In this document: positions 36,399 through 46,169 of the stretch, piece after piece
Numbering within the stretch: the first letter of the stretch is position 1
Layout of the letters: every line of letters starts with the position of its first letter
Origin: Onchidella celtica
Taxonomy: Eukaryota > Mollusca > Gastropoda > Systellommatophora > Onchidiidae
Assembly: GCA_963931925.1 (NCBI GenBank)
Contig: OZ007570.1
Coordinates: 54,159,880-54,223,879, forward strand
DNA: 64,000 bases
Direction of reading: 5' to 3'
Notes under the pieces: model-generated
Databases searched by the model: none
What the model was told of the DNA's origin: nothing
Seen by the model: the letters and a program-made list of their open reading frames with translations, nothing else
Made by a program: the position numbers and the translations under genes

Positions 36399-39300
36399 GG
36401 TGGCAGGGGCTAACAACCCATGTCACTGTATTCACTGTTACGTCAACCACAAGTAAAGACAGCCCCAGGATCCACCGAGAGGGGGGAGTTGAGGATGGAT
36501 CCACAAGGATTGACCCTATGGATAACGACCCAAGCATGAAAAGGACAATGACCAATGATCAACGAGAAAACAGCTCCATTTGCGGGCAGTGCGGCAGGAG
36601 TTTCGGCACTTGGCGGGGAATGAGAGTGCATCAAGGGAGAGCCTGTTTGAGGGAGAGAAGACAGTGCGGATCGACAGATCGTAAGACGCGAAGCAAATCA
36701 TCCCAGGATGAAAACCACAGCGGAGAGATTAGTGCTTCGGTCAACTCTTCTTCTGTCCAGGTCCAGGTCGGTGCAGATCCGACAAACCAGGAACCAGGGT
36801 CAAGAAAGCCGAGAATTCTGTGGCCTGCTGCCAACAAGAAGGACAAATACAAAATACTGGAAAAGAAAGTCAAAGAGAAACTGAAAGAATCCAAGAAGAA
36901 GGCCAGCATAGGAGATGCCAAAGAGATGTTGGGTCTGTTTGCAAACATCATCTACGAGACAGCAATGGAAGAGTTTGACAGCTGCGAGAGTAAGAAGAAA
37001 ACACCGGCGAAGGCGGGAGGGCCGAGTAGAAGGCAGAGAGCTCTGGCGCAAATCAGAAAACAGAAAAGGGACCTGCAGAAGCAGAGAAAAAGTGCACCAA
37101 CAGACCAGGAAGAAGGCCTGAAAATCTTGTATGAAGACCTAAAAAAGAGGAGCAGAGACCTGCAGAGGCAAGAAAGAAGGTGCAGCAGGCGAAAGGAACG
37201 CAAAAGAGCACGGGAGCAGTTTTTGAAAAACCCTTATGAGGCAGCCAAGAAGTTATTCACAGAAGCACGAAGCGGGAAGCTGACTTGCACAAAAGAGGAG
37301 CTGGATGCTCACGTCAGGCAGACATACAGCGATCCCAAAAGTAATGAGCCGCTACCGGACATGAGAGGCCTGAAGCGACCGACCGCCCCTGGCGTGAGCT
37401 TCCGACTGGGACCGTTCACTGAGAAGGAAGTGGACGATTTTGTCAAAAGAGCAAGAGCCAAAAGCGCACCCGGGGGCGATGGAGTGTCCTACAGGGTTTT
37501 TAAGTATTGCGGCGAACTAAGACACATTCTGTACGTATTCCTGAGGGACCTGTGGGATGATAAGGAGCTTGTCGACGACTGGTGCAAAGCGGAAGGTGTA
37601 TACCTACCGAAGGAACAGGATGCAGAAAGCATCGGACAATTTCGCCCTATCTCCATCATCAATGTGACGTGCAAGATCTTCATGGGTATACTTGCGAGGA
37701 GGGTTGTTGCTTATTTGCAGGGCAATGGCTACGTGGACGAAAGCGTCCAGAAAGCAGGAGTGCCAGGGATGCCGGGCTGCATTGAGCATGCTTTCACGAT
37801 TTGGGAGGCAATTCAGGATGCCAAGAAAGCCAAAAGTAACCTGAACGTGGTCTGGTTGGATCTGGCGAATGCCTATGGGTCAGTACCCCACAAACTGCTG
37901 ATGAAAGCAATGGAATTCTTCTACATCCCGCGCAAGGTGCAAGACATCATGAACGAGTACTACAGCAAATTCCAGATGCGATTCTCAACAGAAGAATTCA
38001 CAACTGAGTGGCACCGTTTGGAGATCGGTATAGCAGCTGGCTGCACGATTTCGGTCATCTGGTTCATCCTAGTGATGGAGATGCTCTTGAGGTCAGCAGG
38101 CTTAAGTGAAGAAGAGGCAGAAGTAAGAGCACCGAAGAAGGCATTCATGGATGATGTGACTCTGCTGACAAAAGATGCGGACATAATGCAGACGGTCTTG
38201 GCGCGGCTGGATGAGCTGGTAACGTGGTCGAGGATGAAATTCAAAGCCAAGAAGTCCAGGAGCCTGACCTTGCACAAAGGAAAGCAGAAGCAACAGAAAT
38301 TCACGATCGCGGGGGAGAAGATACCCACAGTGAAAGATGAGCCTGTTAAGAGTTTAGGCCGATGGTATGCGGGAGCACTGAATGACAAGAGCCGTGGCGT
38401 GGCTATCATGAAACAAGCAGAGGATGGCCTGAAAGCCATTGACAAGACTAGGCTGCCAGGAAAGTACAAGATATGGTGTCTTCAGTTCGCCCTATACCCG
38501 CGGCTTGCATGGCCACTGACAATGTACGAAGTCGCCTTGTCAAGAGTTGAAATGATAGAGAGAGCGTGTAACAACTTCATCAGAAAGTGGCTAGGCCTAT
38601 CACGAACAATTAACACATCAGCCCTGTACAGGCAGAAAGGCGCGCTCCAGGTGCCACTCACTTCAATCGTGGAGATCTACAAGGCAGGAAAGATCAGGAC
38701 GGTGATGATGCTGAGGGAGTCGAAGGACCATAAGATCAGCGACAACCCACCGGATGTCAGAACGGCAAGAAAATGGAGGGCGGAGGACGCGGCTGATGAG
38801 GTCATCTCTGTGTTGAAGCATGGCGACATTGTTGGCCCTGCACAGGCAGACAGGCTGGGGCTGGGTAGTGGTGACTTCAAGCCCTTTGGGAAAATGTCAC
38901 AGAAGGAGAGAAGATCAGCTGCAGCAGGGCAGGTGCGAAAGATGGAGGCGGAGAGGCGGGAAGTCCATCTAGTTCAGTGTGCTCAGCAAGGACAAGTGAC
39001 GGGTTGGGAGGAGCATGTAGTGGAAAGAAAGATTGGGTGGAGTGAGGTATGGGAGTGGAATACTTCAAGGCTGAGCTTCCTTCTTCGGGCTACCTACGAC
39101 GTTCTGCCTTCACCGGTGAACCTGGTCAGATGGAAGGCCCAGGAAGATGACAAGTGCAGGTGCGGAAAGCTAGGAACCATGAAACATATCCTCTCAAACT
39201 GCCACTTAGCGCTAAACAGATACACGTGGAGGCACAATGAGGTGCTCAAGATTCTCACAAAGACAGCAAAGGAGCAGGTGAATGAGGGAAAGTACGCTCC

Positions 39301-39811
39301 TAAATCGCAGGACCACGGACTGAGAAAGATCACGTTCGTGCTGCAAGGAAGTAAGGTGCCTGAAAGAGAGAAGACAAGCAAAGCCCTTGCTGACGAAAGT
39401 GGTGGCCAATGGGAAGTGTCTGCAGATCTAGAAGGCAGCAAGAAATTTTTTCCCATTCCAACAACAAAGAAGCCTGACCTGGTGTTATGGAGCGAAGAAG
39501 AGAAAGAGGTACATCTGGTAGAGCTGACGGTGCCTTATGAAGATAATATCAAGGCAGCACACGAGAGGAAGGAGAGCCGCTACGAAGCTCTTGTCGAAGA
39601 GTGCGCGGAGGCGGGATGGAAGGTATCGCATTTCCCAGTCGAGGTCGGGTGTAGAGGCTTCATTGCAGACAGCGTCAGCAGGTGGATGAGAGTGGCTGGA
39701 CTTGGCCCAAAGAAAGGAAATGCCATGAGGAAAGATCTACAAAAGACCGTAGAAAGAGCAAGCCATTGGATCTGGTTGAAGAGAGAGGATACCACCTGGA
39801 ATGAGTCCTGA
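36311..39811 (+). CDS. R2-superfamily LINE polyprotein (zinc finger, reverse transcriptase, restriction-like endonuclease), intact 1166 aa
   Basis: Open frame of 1166 codons with no internal stop. Seen in order: a CCHC finger (C91, C94, H107, C112); a Lys/Arg-rich, probably coiled region (about 170-305); then reverse transcriptase. RT landmarks are SAPGGDG at 385-391, QFRPIS at 443-448, motif A WLDLANAY with D517, motif B GIAAGCTIS at 573-581, motif C FMDD with D614/D615, and the thumb-side VKSLGRWY near 679-686. A CxC-x7-H-x4-C knuckle follows (C949, C951, H959, C964). The restriction-like endonuclease has KPD at 1054-1056, E1071 in HLVELTVP, and K1087. In R2-type LINEs such a protein nicks the target and primes reverse transcription of its own RNA there; this role is inferred from the family. 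An in-frame TGA directly precedes the first ATG. Residues 1-69 may be read-through of the 5' UTR, so M70 (36518) is an alternative start. Motif B lacks the usual QG. Clade (R2, NeSL, Hero or other) cannot be fixed by eye. Confidence 0.9.
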   Translation: MPLTSWKDRTTTRSDGWTSGETEDVGRDRRWQGLTTHVTVFTVTSTTSKDSPRIHREGGVEDGSTRIDPMDNDPSMKRTMTNDQRENSSICGQCGRSFGTWRGMRVHQGRACLRERRQCGSTDRKTRSKSSQDENHSGEISASVNSSSVQVQVGADPTNQEPGSRKPRILWPAANKKDKYKILEKKVKEKLKESKKKASIGDAKEMLGLFANIIYETAMEEFDSCESKKKTPAKAGGPSRRQRALAQIRKQKRDLQKQRKSAPTDQEEGLKILYEDLKKRSRDLQRQERRCSRRKERKRAREQFLKNPYEAAKKLFTEARSGKLTCTKEELDAHVRQTYSDPKSNEPLPDMRGLKRPTAPGVSFRLGPFTEKEVDDFVKRARAKSAPGGDGVSYRVFKYCGELRHILYVFLRDLWDDKELVDDWCKAEGVYLPKEQDAESIGQFRPISIINVTCKIFMGILARRVVAYLQGNGYVDESVQKAGVPGMPGCIEHAFTIWEAIQDAKKAKSNLNVVWLDLANAYGSVPHKLLMKAMEFFYIPRKVQDIMNEYYSKFQMRFSTEEFTTEWHRLEIGIAAGCTISVIWFILVMEMLLRSAGLSEEEAEVRAPKKAFMDDVTLLTKDADIMQTVLARLDELVTWSRMKFKAKKSRSLTLHKGKQKQQKFTIAGEKIPTVKDEPVKSLGRWYAGALNDKSRGVAIMKQAEDGLKAIDKTRLPGKYKIWCLQFALYPRLAWPLTMYEVALSRVEMIERACNNFIRKWLGLSRTINTSALYRQKGALQVPLTSIVEIYKAGKIRTVMMLRESKDHKISDNPPDVRTARKWRAEDAADEVISVLKHGDIVGPAQADRLGLGSGDFKPFGKMSQKERRSAAAGQVRKMEAERREVHLVQCAQQGQVTGWEEHVVERKIGWSEVWEWNTSRLSFLLRATYDVLPSPVNLVRWKAQEDDKCRCGKLGTMKHILSNCHLALNRYTWRHNEVLKILTKTAKEQVNEGKYAPKSQDHGLRKITFVLQGSKVPEREKTSKALADESGGQWEVSADLEGSKKFFPIPTTKKPDLVLWSEEEKEVHLVELTVPYEDNIKAAHERKESRYEALVEECAEAGWKVSHFPVEVGCRGFIADSVSRWMRVAGLGPKKGNAMRKDLQKTVERASHWIWLKREDTTWNES

Positions 39812-40008
39812 CGGTTGACAGTAGAGGCACACAGTCGAACTGGCAAGGAGACCTCACATCAGTGAGGGGGCTCGGTGCGTCATTAAAATAGCTGTAGAGA
39901 GGTAGACCCCGAAACAGCGACGCATTCTCTCCTGATGATCTCCACGCCAGAATCCGGTCTGCGGAGCATTCGGCTGTCAGCAGCTCAGGGGGCTGTTTTC
40001 AAACTACT
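39812..40008 (+). promoter_or_regulatory. 3' UTR of the R2-like LINE
   Basis: This is the non-coding tail shared exactly by both tandem copies. In R2-type elements the 3' UTR RNA is what the protein recognises to begin target-primed reverse transcription; that role is inferred here. The motif AGGGGGCT occurs twice (near the start and close to the 3' terminus). The strict conservation of the end TTCAAACTACT marks the terminus. Confidence 0.6.
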
Positions 40009-40261
40009 ACAATTATTCTAACTGAAAGGCATACGTACATCCCTCACAACTCTCCTCCCCCCTTATGTACGCTTAACGTACGCTGGGGGGAGGGCAAAGC
40101 TTGAGCCCGCCCTCCATCCCTTTCTGAGGGCAAGTACTGTACCGATGGCTCCTAACAACAGGACATGAGCACTACAAAACTGAACTTTATCCTATGTTAT
40201 CTCCATAGTGGCGCCAAGGTAAGCTACACCAAACTCAGTTCTGTGTCACGTTTAAAGGCAT

Positions 40262-40676
40262 CTTTAGAAGTTCTTCAAAAACAAAACGCCTAGCATCTTT
40301 AGAAGTTCTCCAAAAACAAAACGCCTAGCTTCTTTCCGGGCCGGATTTCCAGCCCCTACGCCAAAGAACCACCCAGCGAGGTACAATGTAAGCGAAAGAG
40401 TGAGTGCCTTTATTACGACATGGTAAAAACAAGTTCTTCAAAAACAAAACGCCTATCTTCGTTCCGGACCGGATTTCCAGCCCCTAAAAACACCATCCAG
40501 CGAGGTACAATGTAAGCGACAGAGTGAGTGCCTTTATTACGACATGGTAAAAACAAGTTCTTCAAAAACAAAACGCCTATCTTTGTTCCGGACCGGATTT
40601 CCAGCCCCTAAAAACACCAACCAGCGAGGTACAATGTAAGCGACAGGGTGAGTGCCTTTATTACAACATGGTAAAA
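40262..40676. repeat. Tandem array, 124-128 bp units x3 plus a 35-bp partial duplication
   Basis: AAGTTCTTCAAAAACAAAAC, CCGGATTTCCAGCCCCTA, CAGCGAGGTACAATGTAAGC and TTTATTACGACATGGTAAAA repeat with starts at 40303, 40431 and 40555. The first ~35 bp (40266-40300) is itself duplicated. Units 2 and 3 differ at only a few bases. The array begins about 250 bp after the R2-like LINE ends. Confidence 0.85.
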
Positions 40677-41400
40677 ACATCTGCAAGATCATCAGTGTGT
40701 AAATTGAAATTTCCTGTCATGCTTTTCAATTCTACTCGAAGAAAATGCGGTTGTTGTTTTTTTCGACTCAAAATGTCGCAACATTTTCTATTTTCTTATA
40801 TTCAACGCAGTTGTGGCTCAAAATCAAAGAAAATATTAAAAACTAGATGTCCTACCGGGCATTGCCCGGAATAAACAATCATGCCCCCCCCCCTCCCCTC
40901 TCTCTCTCTCTCTCTCATATAATAAAAGTAATAAATTACAGTCTTGCTTCAGAACTCATGCGCACCAGAACATTACACACCAAACTGAACGCTTGATATG
41001 GTTACTTTTTATGACATGTACGATACTATAATATATTACGGAACAAACATGCAAAAATACAGATAGCAATAAACATTGTTATTTTTTTAAAATACATGCT
41101 TGAAGTAAACAACTTTTAATTATAGCCATCATCTTCCTTATCTCAATTGCCACCTTCCTGCCAAATTTAAGGCCTGAAGAGTGTATAGTTTGGTCAGTTA
41201 GTCATGCCAAAGGTTGCGAGTTACTGAAATATATAATAAGATATAGCGAACATCAGGACCTTTTGAAATATGCCCACGTAGGCCTACACATTTGCGTCAG
41301 TCTGTGCTTAATATGATATTTTGCAGAATTTAAGGCTCGGCGGCTAAAGGGCCTTTCAAGATTACATTGGAGGCCTTACTTCCTTTACAGTAAGATTTTT
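40676..41400. repeat. Older dispersed repeat interrupted by the Helitron-like insertion
   Basis: 40690-40842 and 41263-41400 together match 59440-59690. Matching words are TGTGGCTCAAAATCA, TTCAAC-C-GTTGTGG, ATGCCCAC, GGCGGCTAAAGGGCCTTTC and GAGGCCTTACTTCC. Nothing indicates its class. Confidence 0.5.
40843..41262 (-). mobile_element. Non-autonomous Helitron-like element
   Basis: Read on the - strand, the element ends ...CCGGGCAATGCCCGG, then TAGGACATCTAG followed by host T. That is a GC hairpin (40855-40869) about 8 nt upstream of a CTAG terminus, the hallmark Helitron 3' end. A (CT)n tract lies next to the hairpin. The insertion splits an older repeat whose uninterrupted form is at 59440-59690, giving independent boundaries. 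Its interior (40960-41240) matches 18380-18690 in reverse. The 5' end near 41262 was not resolved to a TC dinucleotide. Confidence 0.55.
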
Positions 41401-41564
41401 CTCCAGTGTAAGGTTGCTGGCTTATATTAAAAAATCATATTCCTAATGAATCACTCAAATTGTCCGCGCGAAATGCCAGTTAAACTTTTGAAACGTCAAG
41501 GCCTTATCGTGGTCACTCACCATTCTAAAGACCGCACTCGCGTACAAGGGGGTGGGGCTGGATG

Positions 41565-41680
41565 TTAAGGCCGAGCGTACGAAAAGCATACGGTGGGTGG
41601 GGGACGGGGGGGGGGGGGGAAAGGGTAAGTAAAAAATTGGCAAAACCGAGCATGCGTACTTTATGGATGGTCCCTTTATT
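41565..41680 (+). repeat. Poly-G-containing dispersed module, copy
   Basis: It contains AGCGTACGAAAAGCATACGG, a G13 run, GGCAAAACCGAGCATGCGTA and TTTATGGATGGTCCCTTTA. Confidence 0.5.
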
Positions 41681-41767
41681 AGCCTGGCGCACCATCAAGT
41701 CTGTTACAGACCAGGTTTACTTGTGTCTGCCTGTGTGTGAAAGTCAGAGTTGCTCTGTTGTGGGCGA

Positions 41768-41770
<3 letters not shown>

Positions 41771-41834
<64 letters not shown>

Positions 41835-41835
41835 G
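41771..41835. repeat. (CT)14(CA)13 compound microsatellite
   Basis: A CT run changes directly into a CA run. Confidence 0.95.
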
Positions 41836-42599
41836 CTCATTTCCTCCCTCCCTTACTCTTAATCTGACGGATTAGACTTGAAAAAAACAAAAACAAGAGC
41901 CATGTTAACAATTGATCACACTGTATATATAGAAATGTTCAGGATATCTCATTATCAGCTTTCTGCTAACCCTAAACACATAGCATGCTGGGACGTGTAA
42001 ATCACGATGATTTTGTTGGGTTAAAAAATGTTTTTAAAAAAAAACAAAAAATGTGAGAATGATTGTCCAGACAAAACAAACGGCGCGTTCTGTCATTGGG
42101 TTTTCACCTAATTGCCAACATCATTGTCTGTGGATTTAGATAAAGCCTTTGTTGTTTAGTCTTGGGGGCCGTAAATCTTAAACAGAACGGCGCTGCGGGA
42201 GGAGAAGAGTATTAATAATACGGTGAATCCTGCGCAGTGGTTTCTCTTGATTCCTGATCCTGATAAAACTGTACAGATAATGTAAAATAATAGATCTACA
42301 TGTATTTTATACTGGCCTTTTCCCAGTACATTTTATATGTGAAATTTTAATAACGCCCCCCTCCCCTCATATACACATACACACAAACCCACATACAAAG
42401 CGGAAGGCGCAAAATGGCCTCTATCGTGCATAAGCTCCCTTAAACCCAAGCTTAAACTTAAACTCACCTAAATCAAACACTGTTGAAACGTGCAATTCAC
42501 GGCAGTTTCTCTTTTTTTTTTTTTTTTCAAAGGATCAAAGTAGATTTTATGAGGTCCTTTGGTTTCTCGCGGGCCTCAGCCTAATGCTGTTGGGCCCCC

Positions 42600-43020
42600 A
42601 AAGGATCAAAAGATCTAAGCACCGGTCAATATATACATGTAATGTAGGTGAATTTACGTAACGAGTAGCTTCTCCCGATTCCCCACTTCAGTCAAACGAT
42701 ATTACATGACGAAGAAGTTGGTATGTAGTAGTATTTCCCTTAATCCTGGGGGTAAGTCCAAAGTCCGACACCGGACAGGACATTATTGTTTCGTTTGCTT
42801 ATAAATGTGAATCAAACATTTACAAAATGAAATTGCTGGTGAATTCTTTTGCCATGGGGTAAATTTCAAAGCCCGACACCGGCCAGAATAAAGGTGGGCT
42901 TAGGAATGCTTTTCTCCATTCCAAACTCTTAATCAAACGTTGATGATATAAAATGAAAAAAAAAAATGTAGGGCAGTTTCTCTTTTATCCTAGGGATAAA
43001 GTACAATGTAGACACCGGTG
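42600..43020. repeat. Degenerate tandem array, ~110-145 bp period
   Basis: The words GACACCGG (42767, 42875, 43011 and a CACCGG near 42620), TAATCC-GGGGTAA, CAAAGTCC and AATCAAACGTT recur in the same order. Units are strongly diverged. Confidence 0.5.
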
Positions 43021-43255
43021 AGGATTCAGGGATTCACACAGAACGACACACACACACAGACACCATCATGCTCTGAGGCTTGGCAGAAGGGGACAGTTTA
43101 TCTCGGTGAATCGATAGCTCAGAATCGACCACGAGACACCGAGGCCGTTAGAGCATCGTGGACTCGTTAAGTGTGCCGTTCACAACATCATTTTATCTGG
43201 TCCACAGTGACTGTCCTGCTGTTTGTGTTACTTGACTACACAGGAGGTGCCCTCC

Positions 43256-43259
43256 TCAT

Positions 43260-43290
<31 letters not shown>

Positions 43291-43291
43291 C
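43256..43291. repeat. (TTTA)n microsatellite
   Basis: About nine TTTA units. Confidence 0.95.
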
Positions 43292-44399
43292 TTTGTCATC
43301 GAGCGAGCCCAGTATTATGGCAAAATACTCAAACATAAGTGCAATAAAAGGATCGTATCATCACTGCTCTACGCTAATGGCATAAGTAATATTTTACCCT
43401 TTTGAAATATAAAGAAAAAAAACTGTTTCTTTTCCTCTCATTTGGTGACTTATGTTATTATCATTGTTCTGGATTATTACATTTTCCTCTTGTCACATTT
43501 CTTTTTCTAAAATATCTGATAGAGCTCCCCCCCCCCCCCCCCGCCTCACTAATGCAGTGAACCGTCAGTTGCCTTCTGGCATTGTCTGACATATATGCCA
43601 TTATCGTAGAGCAGTGACGGTATACAGTTTGGAGATATAGATGTAGAAGACACTGTTCGTAGTTATTTTGACACTGTGACACTATACAATTGTTATCCAT
43701 TGCACGTATTTCCATGCTGGTATATTTTTGTTAAATTAAATATGATGTCACTATCACACATTATGGAAATAAGATTTGTGTACCTATTTCTTACTTGTTT
43801 ATTTACAAATCTATCATTTCGTCAAAATGATCGACTCGTGACATTGTGGGTTCATTGGCCTTCCTGTACAAGGTTGTAAATCGATTCAAAAGTCTTTCCA
43901 TCGTCTCCAATCATATCGCATTTTTACTGTAATTATGGTCAGTAATATTACACCAAAGTAGCAGGCCTACATGTTTTGTGTGAATCATTTGACTCTCGAT
44001 GTATACCAGAAAGGCAGTTTGAAAATAATAAAAGATCATGGGTTGGTTTCACTTTAAGTTACACAACTTGCGCTTCTCCGAATTGTAGAAGTACATTTAG
44101 TTAAAATTGCGGCGCAGCATTGCGTAAAGATCTACACCAGTCTCAGTTTTGGCGACGAAAATGAATCATATTATTTCTCGCTTTGTTTATTGTTGTTTCT
44201 TCCTCGCTGTTTGTTTCAGCTGTACTGTTTCTATCATCATTGTCTTTGTCACCATTCTCATAAGCCAAAGAGTCATACAGTGATAATGATATTATACTAC
44301 CAGATTTCTCATTGAAACAGTTACTGACGTAGGTTTTGTACTACGCGTAGAGCCGGCCATCTGATAATTAGATAAAATGTTGAATAAAAACATGCACCA

Positions 44400-44562
44400 A
44401 CTCTCTCTCTCTCTCTCTCTCTTTCTCCCTCTCTCTTTCTCTCTCGCTCCTTTCTCCCTCTCTCTCTCTCTCTCTCTCGCTCTCTCTCTCTTAGTTACCG
44501 CTTCCCCCAGCTCTCTACCCAATTTCTCTCTCTCTCTCTCTCTATCCTCTCCTCATCAACCC
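44400..44562. repeat. CT-rich microsatellite cluster
   Basis: Three CT tracts separated by short C-rich or CGCTC breaks. Confidence 0.9.
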
Positions 44563-44876
44563 CCCTCATCAATTGCATGCTCTTCTCATTACTTTTATCA
44601 TTTTACTGCTCTCATCCTATTCAACTTCACCTTCCTTTACACCTGATAATTCCTCTTGAAAAGCCCATCTTTTTTATTATAATAAGCGTTTTAATTTCTC
44701 ATATCATTAACTATCTCGTGCATAAACTTCTTAATAGCAGTTTTCATTATTTTTCTGTCGTGCATTGGGTAAATCATGGAATAGCCCAGGAAATACACGG
44801 AAAGTTCCTCTGTTGAAAGGAGAAACCAGAAGGAGAAACAAGGAAAAAGACAACGAAGGTAATGGTTGAGAGGTCA

Positions 44877-45107
44877 GAGCCGGATTTAGATGAAGAGAGG
44901 CCTGAGGCTATTCTAGCTGTGAGGCCCCTCCCAATCCTTCACCTGCACGCCTCGATGGAGTATTTTAAAAGTCTACATCGCATTGTAACATAATGTAAGA
45001 AAAGGCTACTCGTATCACAAAGCATTATGCAGATTGGCCTGAGAAGGCGAGCCCCCCTAGATTTTGTGGCCTTAGGCTTCAGCCCATCTAGCCTAGTGGT
45101 AAATCCG
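44877..45107. mobile_element. hAT-like MITE with CAGAGCCGGATTTA / TAAATCCGACACTG ends
   Basis: The left CAGAGCCGGATTTAGATGAA and right CTAGTGGTAAATCCGACACTG ends are inverted repeats with internal paired blocks (GGCCTGAGGC/GCCTTAGGC). No coding capacity. Flanks (GTTGAGAGGT, ATTGAGGC) are only loosely similar. Confidence 0.5.
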
Positions 45108-45589
45108 ACACTGATTGAGGCAAGAACACAAAACAGCTACATAAGTAAGAGTCTTGTTATATAACTGATACCGCCATAATGATACACATGCATAAAACTG
45201 CCATAAGTGCACACAGAGGGTAGGCCTGCATTTTTATTCGGCTTTATGGAGCAATTAATGGATGATGAAAAGACCCTCCAAAAAATGGACATTCCACTAA
45301 TGCGTAATATTAGCCCGTGAAATGACAGCATAAATATGAATGCACTGGCGGAAAAAGCTGCAAAGAAATGGAAGTAACCTACCTTAATAAGTGGCGGCCA
45401 GCGATAATTTTTTTTTTTTTATTTTTTTTTTTCCATTTTCTTCTTTTTGCGGCCGCAGAGTAATTGGATTCCCGGGACTGGGATGAAGAGGGAAGTGGTT
45501 GGGTGGAAAAGGAAACCGTATGTTTCAGATTGGCAGAATATTGGTGGAGATTACTTTTGCGTGTAAGTGTGTGTGGTGTTTCTTTTTAA

Positions 45590-45632
45590 GTCGGCCGGGC
45601 CGGGCCGGGCCGGGGGAGGGGGGGGGTTAGCA
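45590..45632. repeat. GGGCC pentanucleotide repeat plus G-run
   Basis: CGGCC followed by four GGGCC-type units and GGGGGAGGGGGGGGG; a likely G-quadruplex or R-loop former. Confidence 0.85.
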
Positions 45633-45828
45633 AGGTGTACTGAACCGTGGGACGAATGATAAAACATTATTATTATTCTTATCTTTATCTCCATGAATGC
45701 TTCACTGCAAAACTAGATGATAGAGAATCTAAGAGTTTTATTCCATGCCCAATGCCTTGTTTCATTTTCCAGATTTAATACATGTACATAATGTATTATC
45801 TGCGTCAGTAGATAATAATCTACTACCG

Positions 45829-46165
45829 GTGGGACATGGGGCAATATTTTCATGTGCCGTGGGAAACCCAGGAATGGGACGTGGAGATTTTTCATAGAAA
45901 TCTTAATTTCATTGTGTATTTTAGCTTAACTGCATAGATAAAACCGTTGTTTGTTTATGTCGTGTTGGTGGTTTACTTTTTAGCTGGCATTAAAACATTG
46001 AACTTCACAGATGCACGACTTCGATGGTTATGCGCAACCTAGCCGGTTATATGCCTTGTATATTTACTGTATACTAACTTTACCGAAATTGGCGGGGTGT
46101 ACGTTTTTGTGTTTTTTTTTCCAAAACTGTAGTAGGACGTAGGACAAAAAAAGCTGAGAAACACT
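45829..46165. mobile_element. hAT-type MITE, second copy, left end lost
   Basis: It shares GATTTTTCATRGRAATCT, GTTGTTTGTTTATGTCGTGT, CATTGAACTTCACAGATGCA and TAGGACAAAAAA with 27372-27669. It keeps the right terminus GCTGAGAAACACT. It has an extra ~45 bp (CTTGTATATTTACTGTATAC and following) and no CAGTG start. Confidence 0.55.
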
Positions 46166-46169
46166 CATC

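Larger units (their letters stand above)
36292..40008 (+). mobile_element. Apparently full-length R2-like non-LTR retrotransposon, 3717 bp
   Basis: The 3' boundary is defined by comparison: the truncated copy upstream and this copy are identical up to TTCAAACTACT and then diverge. The 5' boundary is inferred as the base after the upstream copy ends, which gives a leader of only 19 nt before the first ATG. There is a 197-bp 3' UTR (39812-40008) and no poly(A) or microsatellite tail, as is usual in R2-type elements. The long frame is undamaged and the flanking 360-bp copy is unchanged, so the insertion looks recent. I see no obvious target-site duplication between the sequence before 35932 and the sequence after 40008. 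The flanks are not ribosomal DNA as far as I can tell. Confidence 0.8.

Noticed and set aside
35932..40008. LTR retrotransposon with 360-bp direct repeats
   Set aside because: The repeats are the LINE 3' coding end plus 3' UTR, lie inside the coding frame, and there is no TG...CA end, primer-binding site, integrase or protease.
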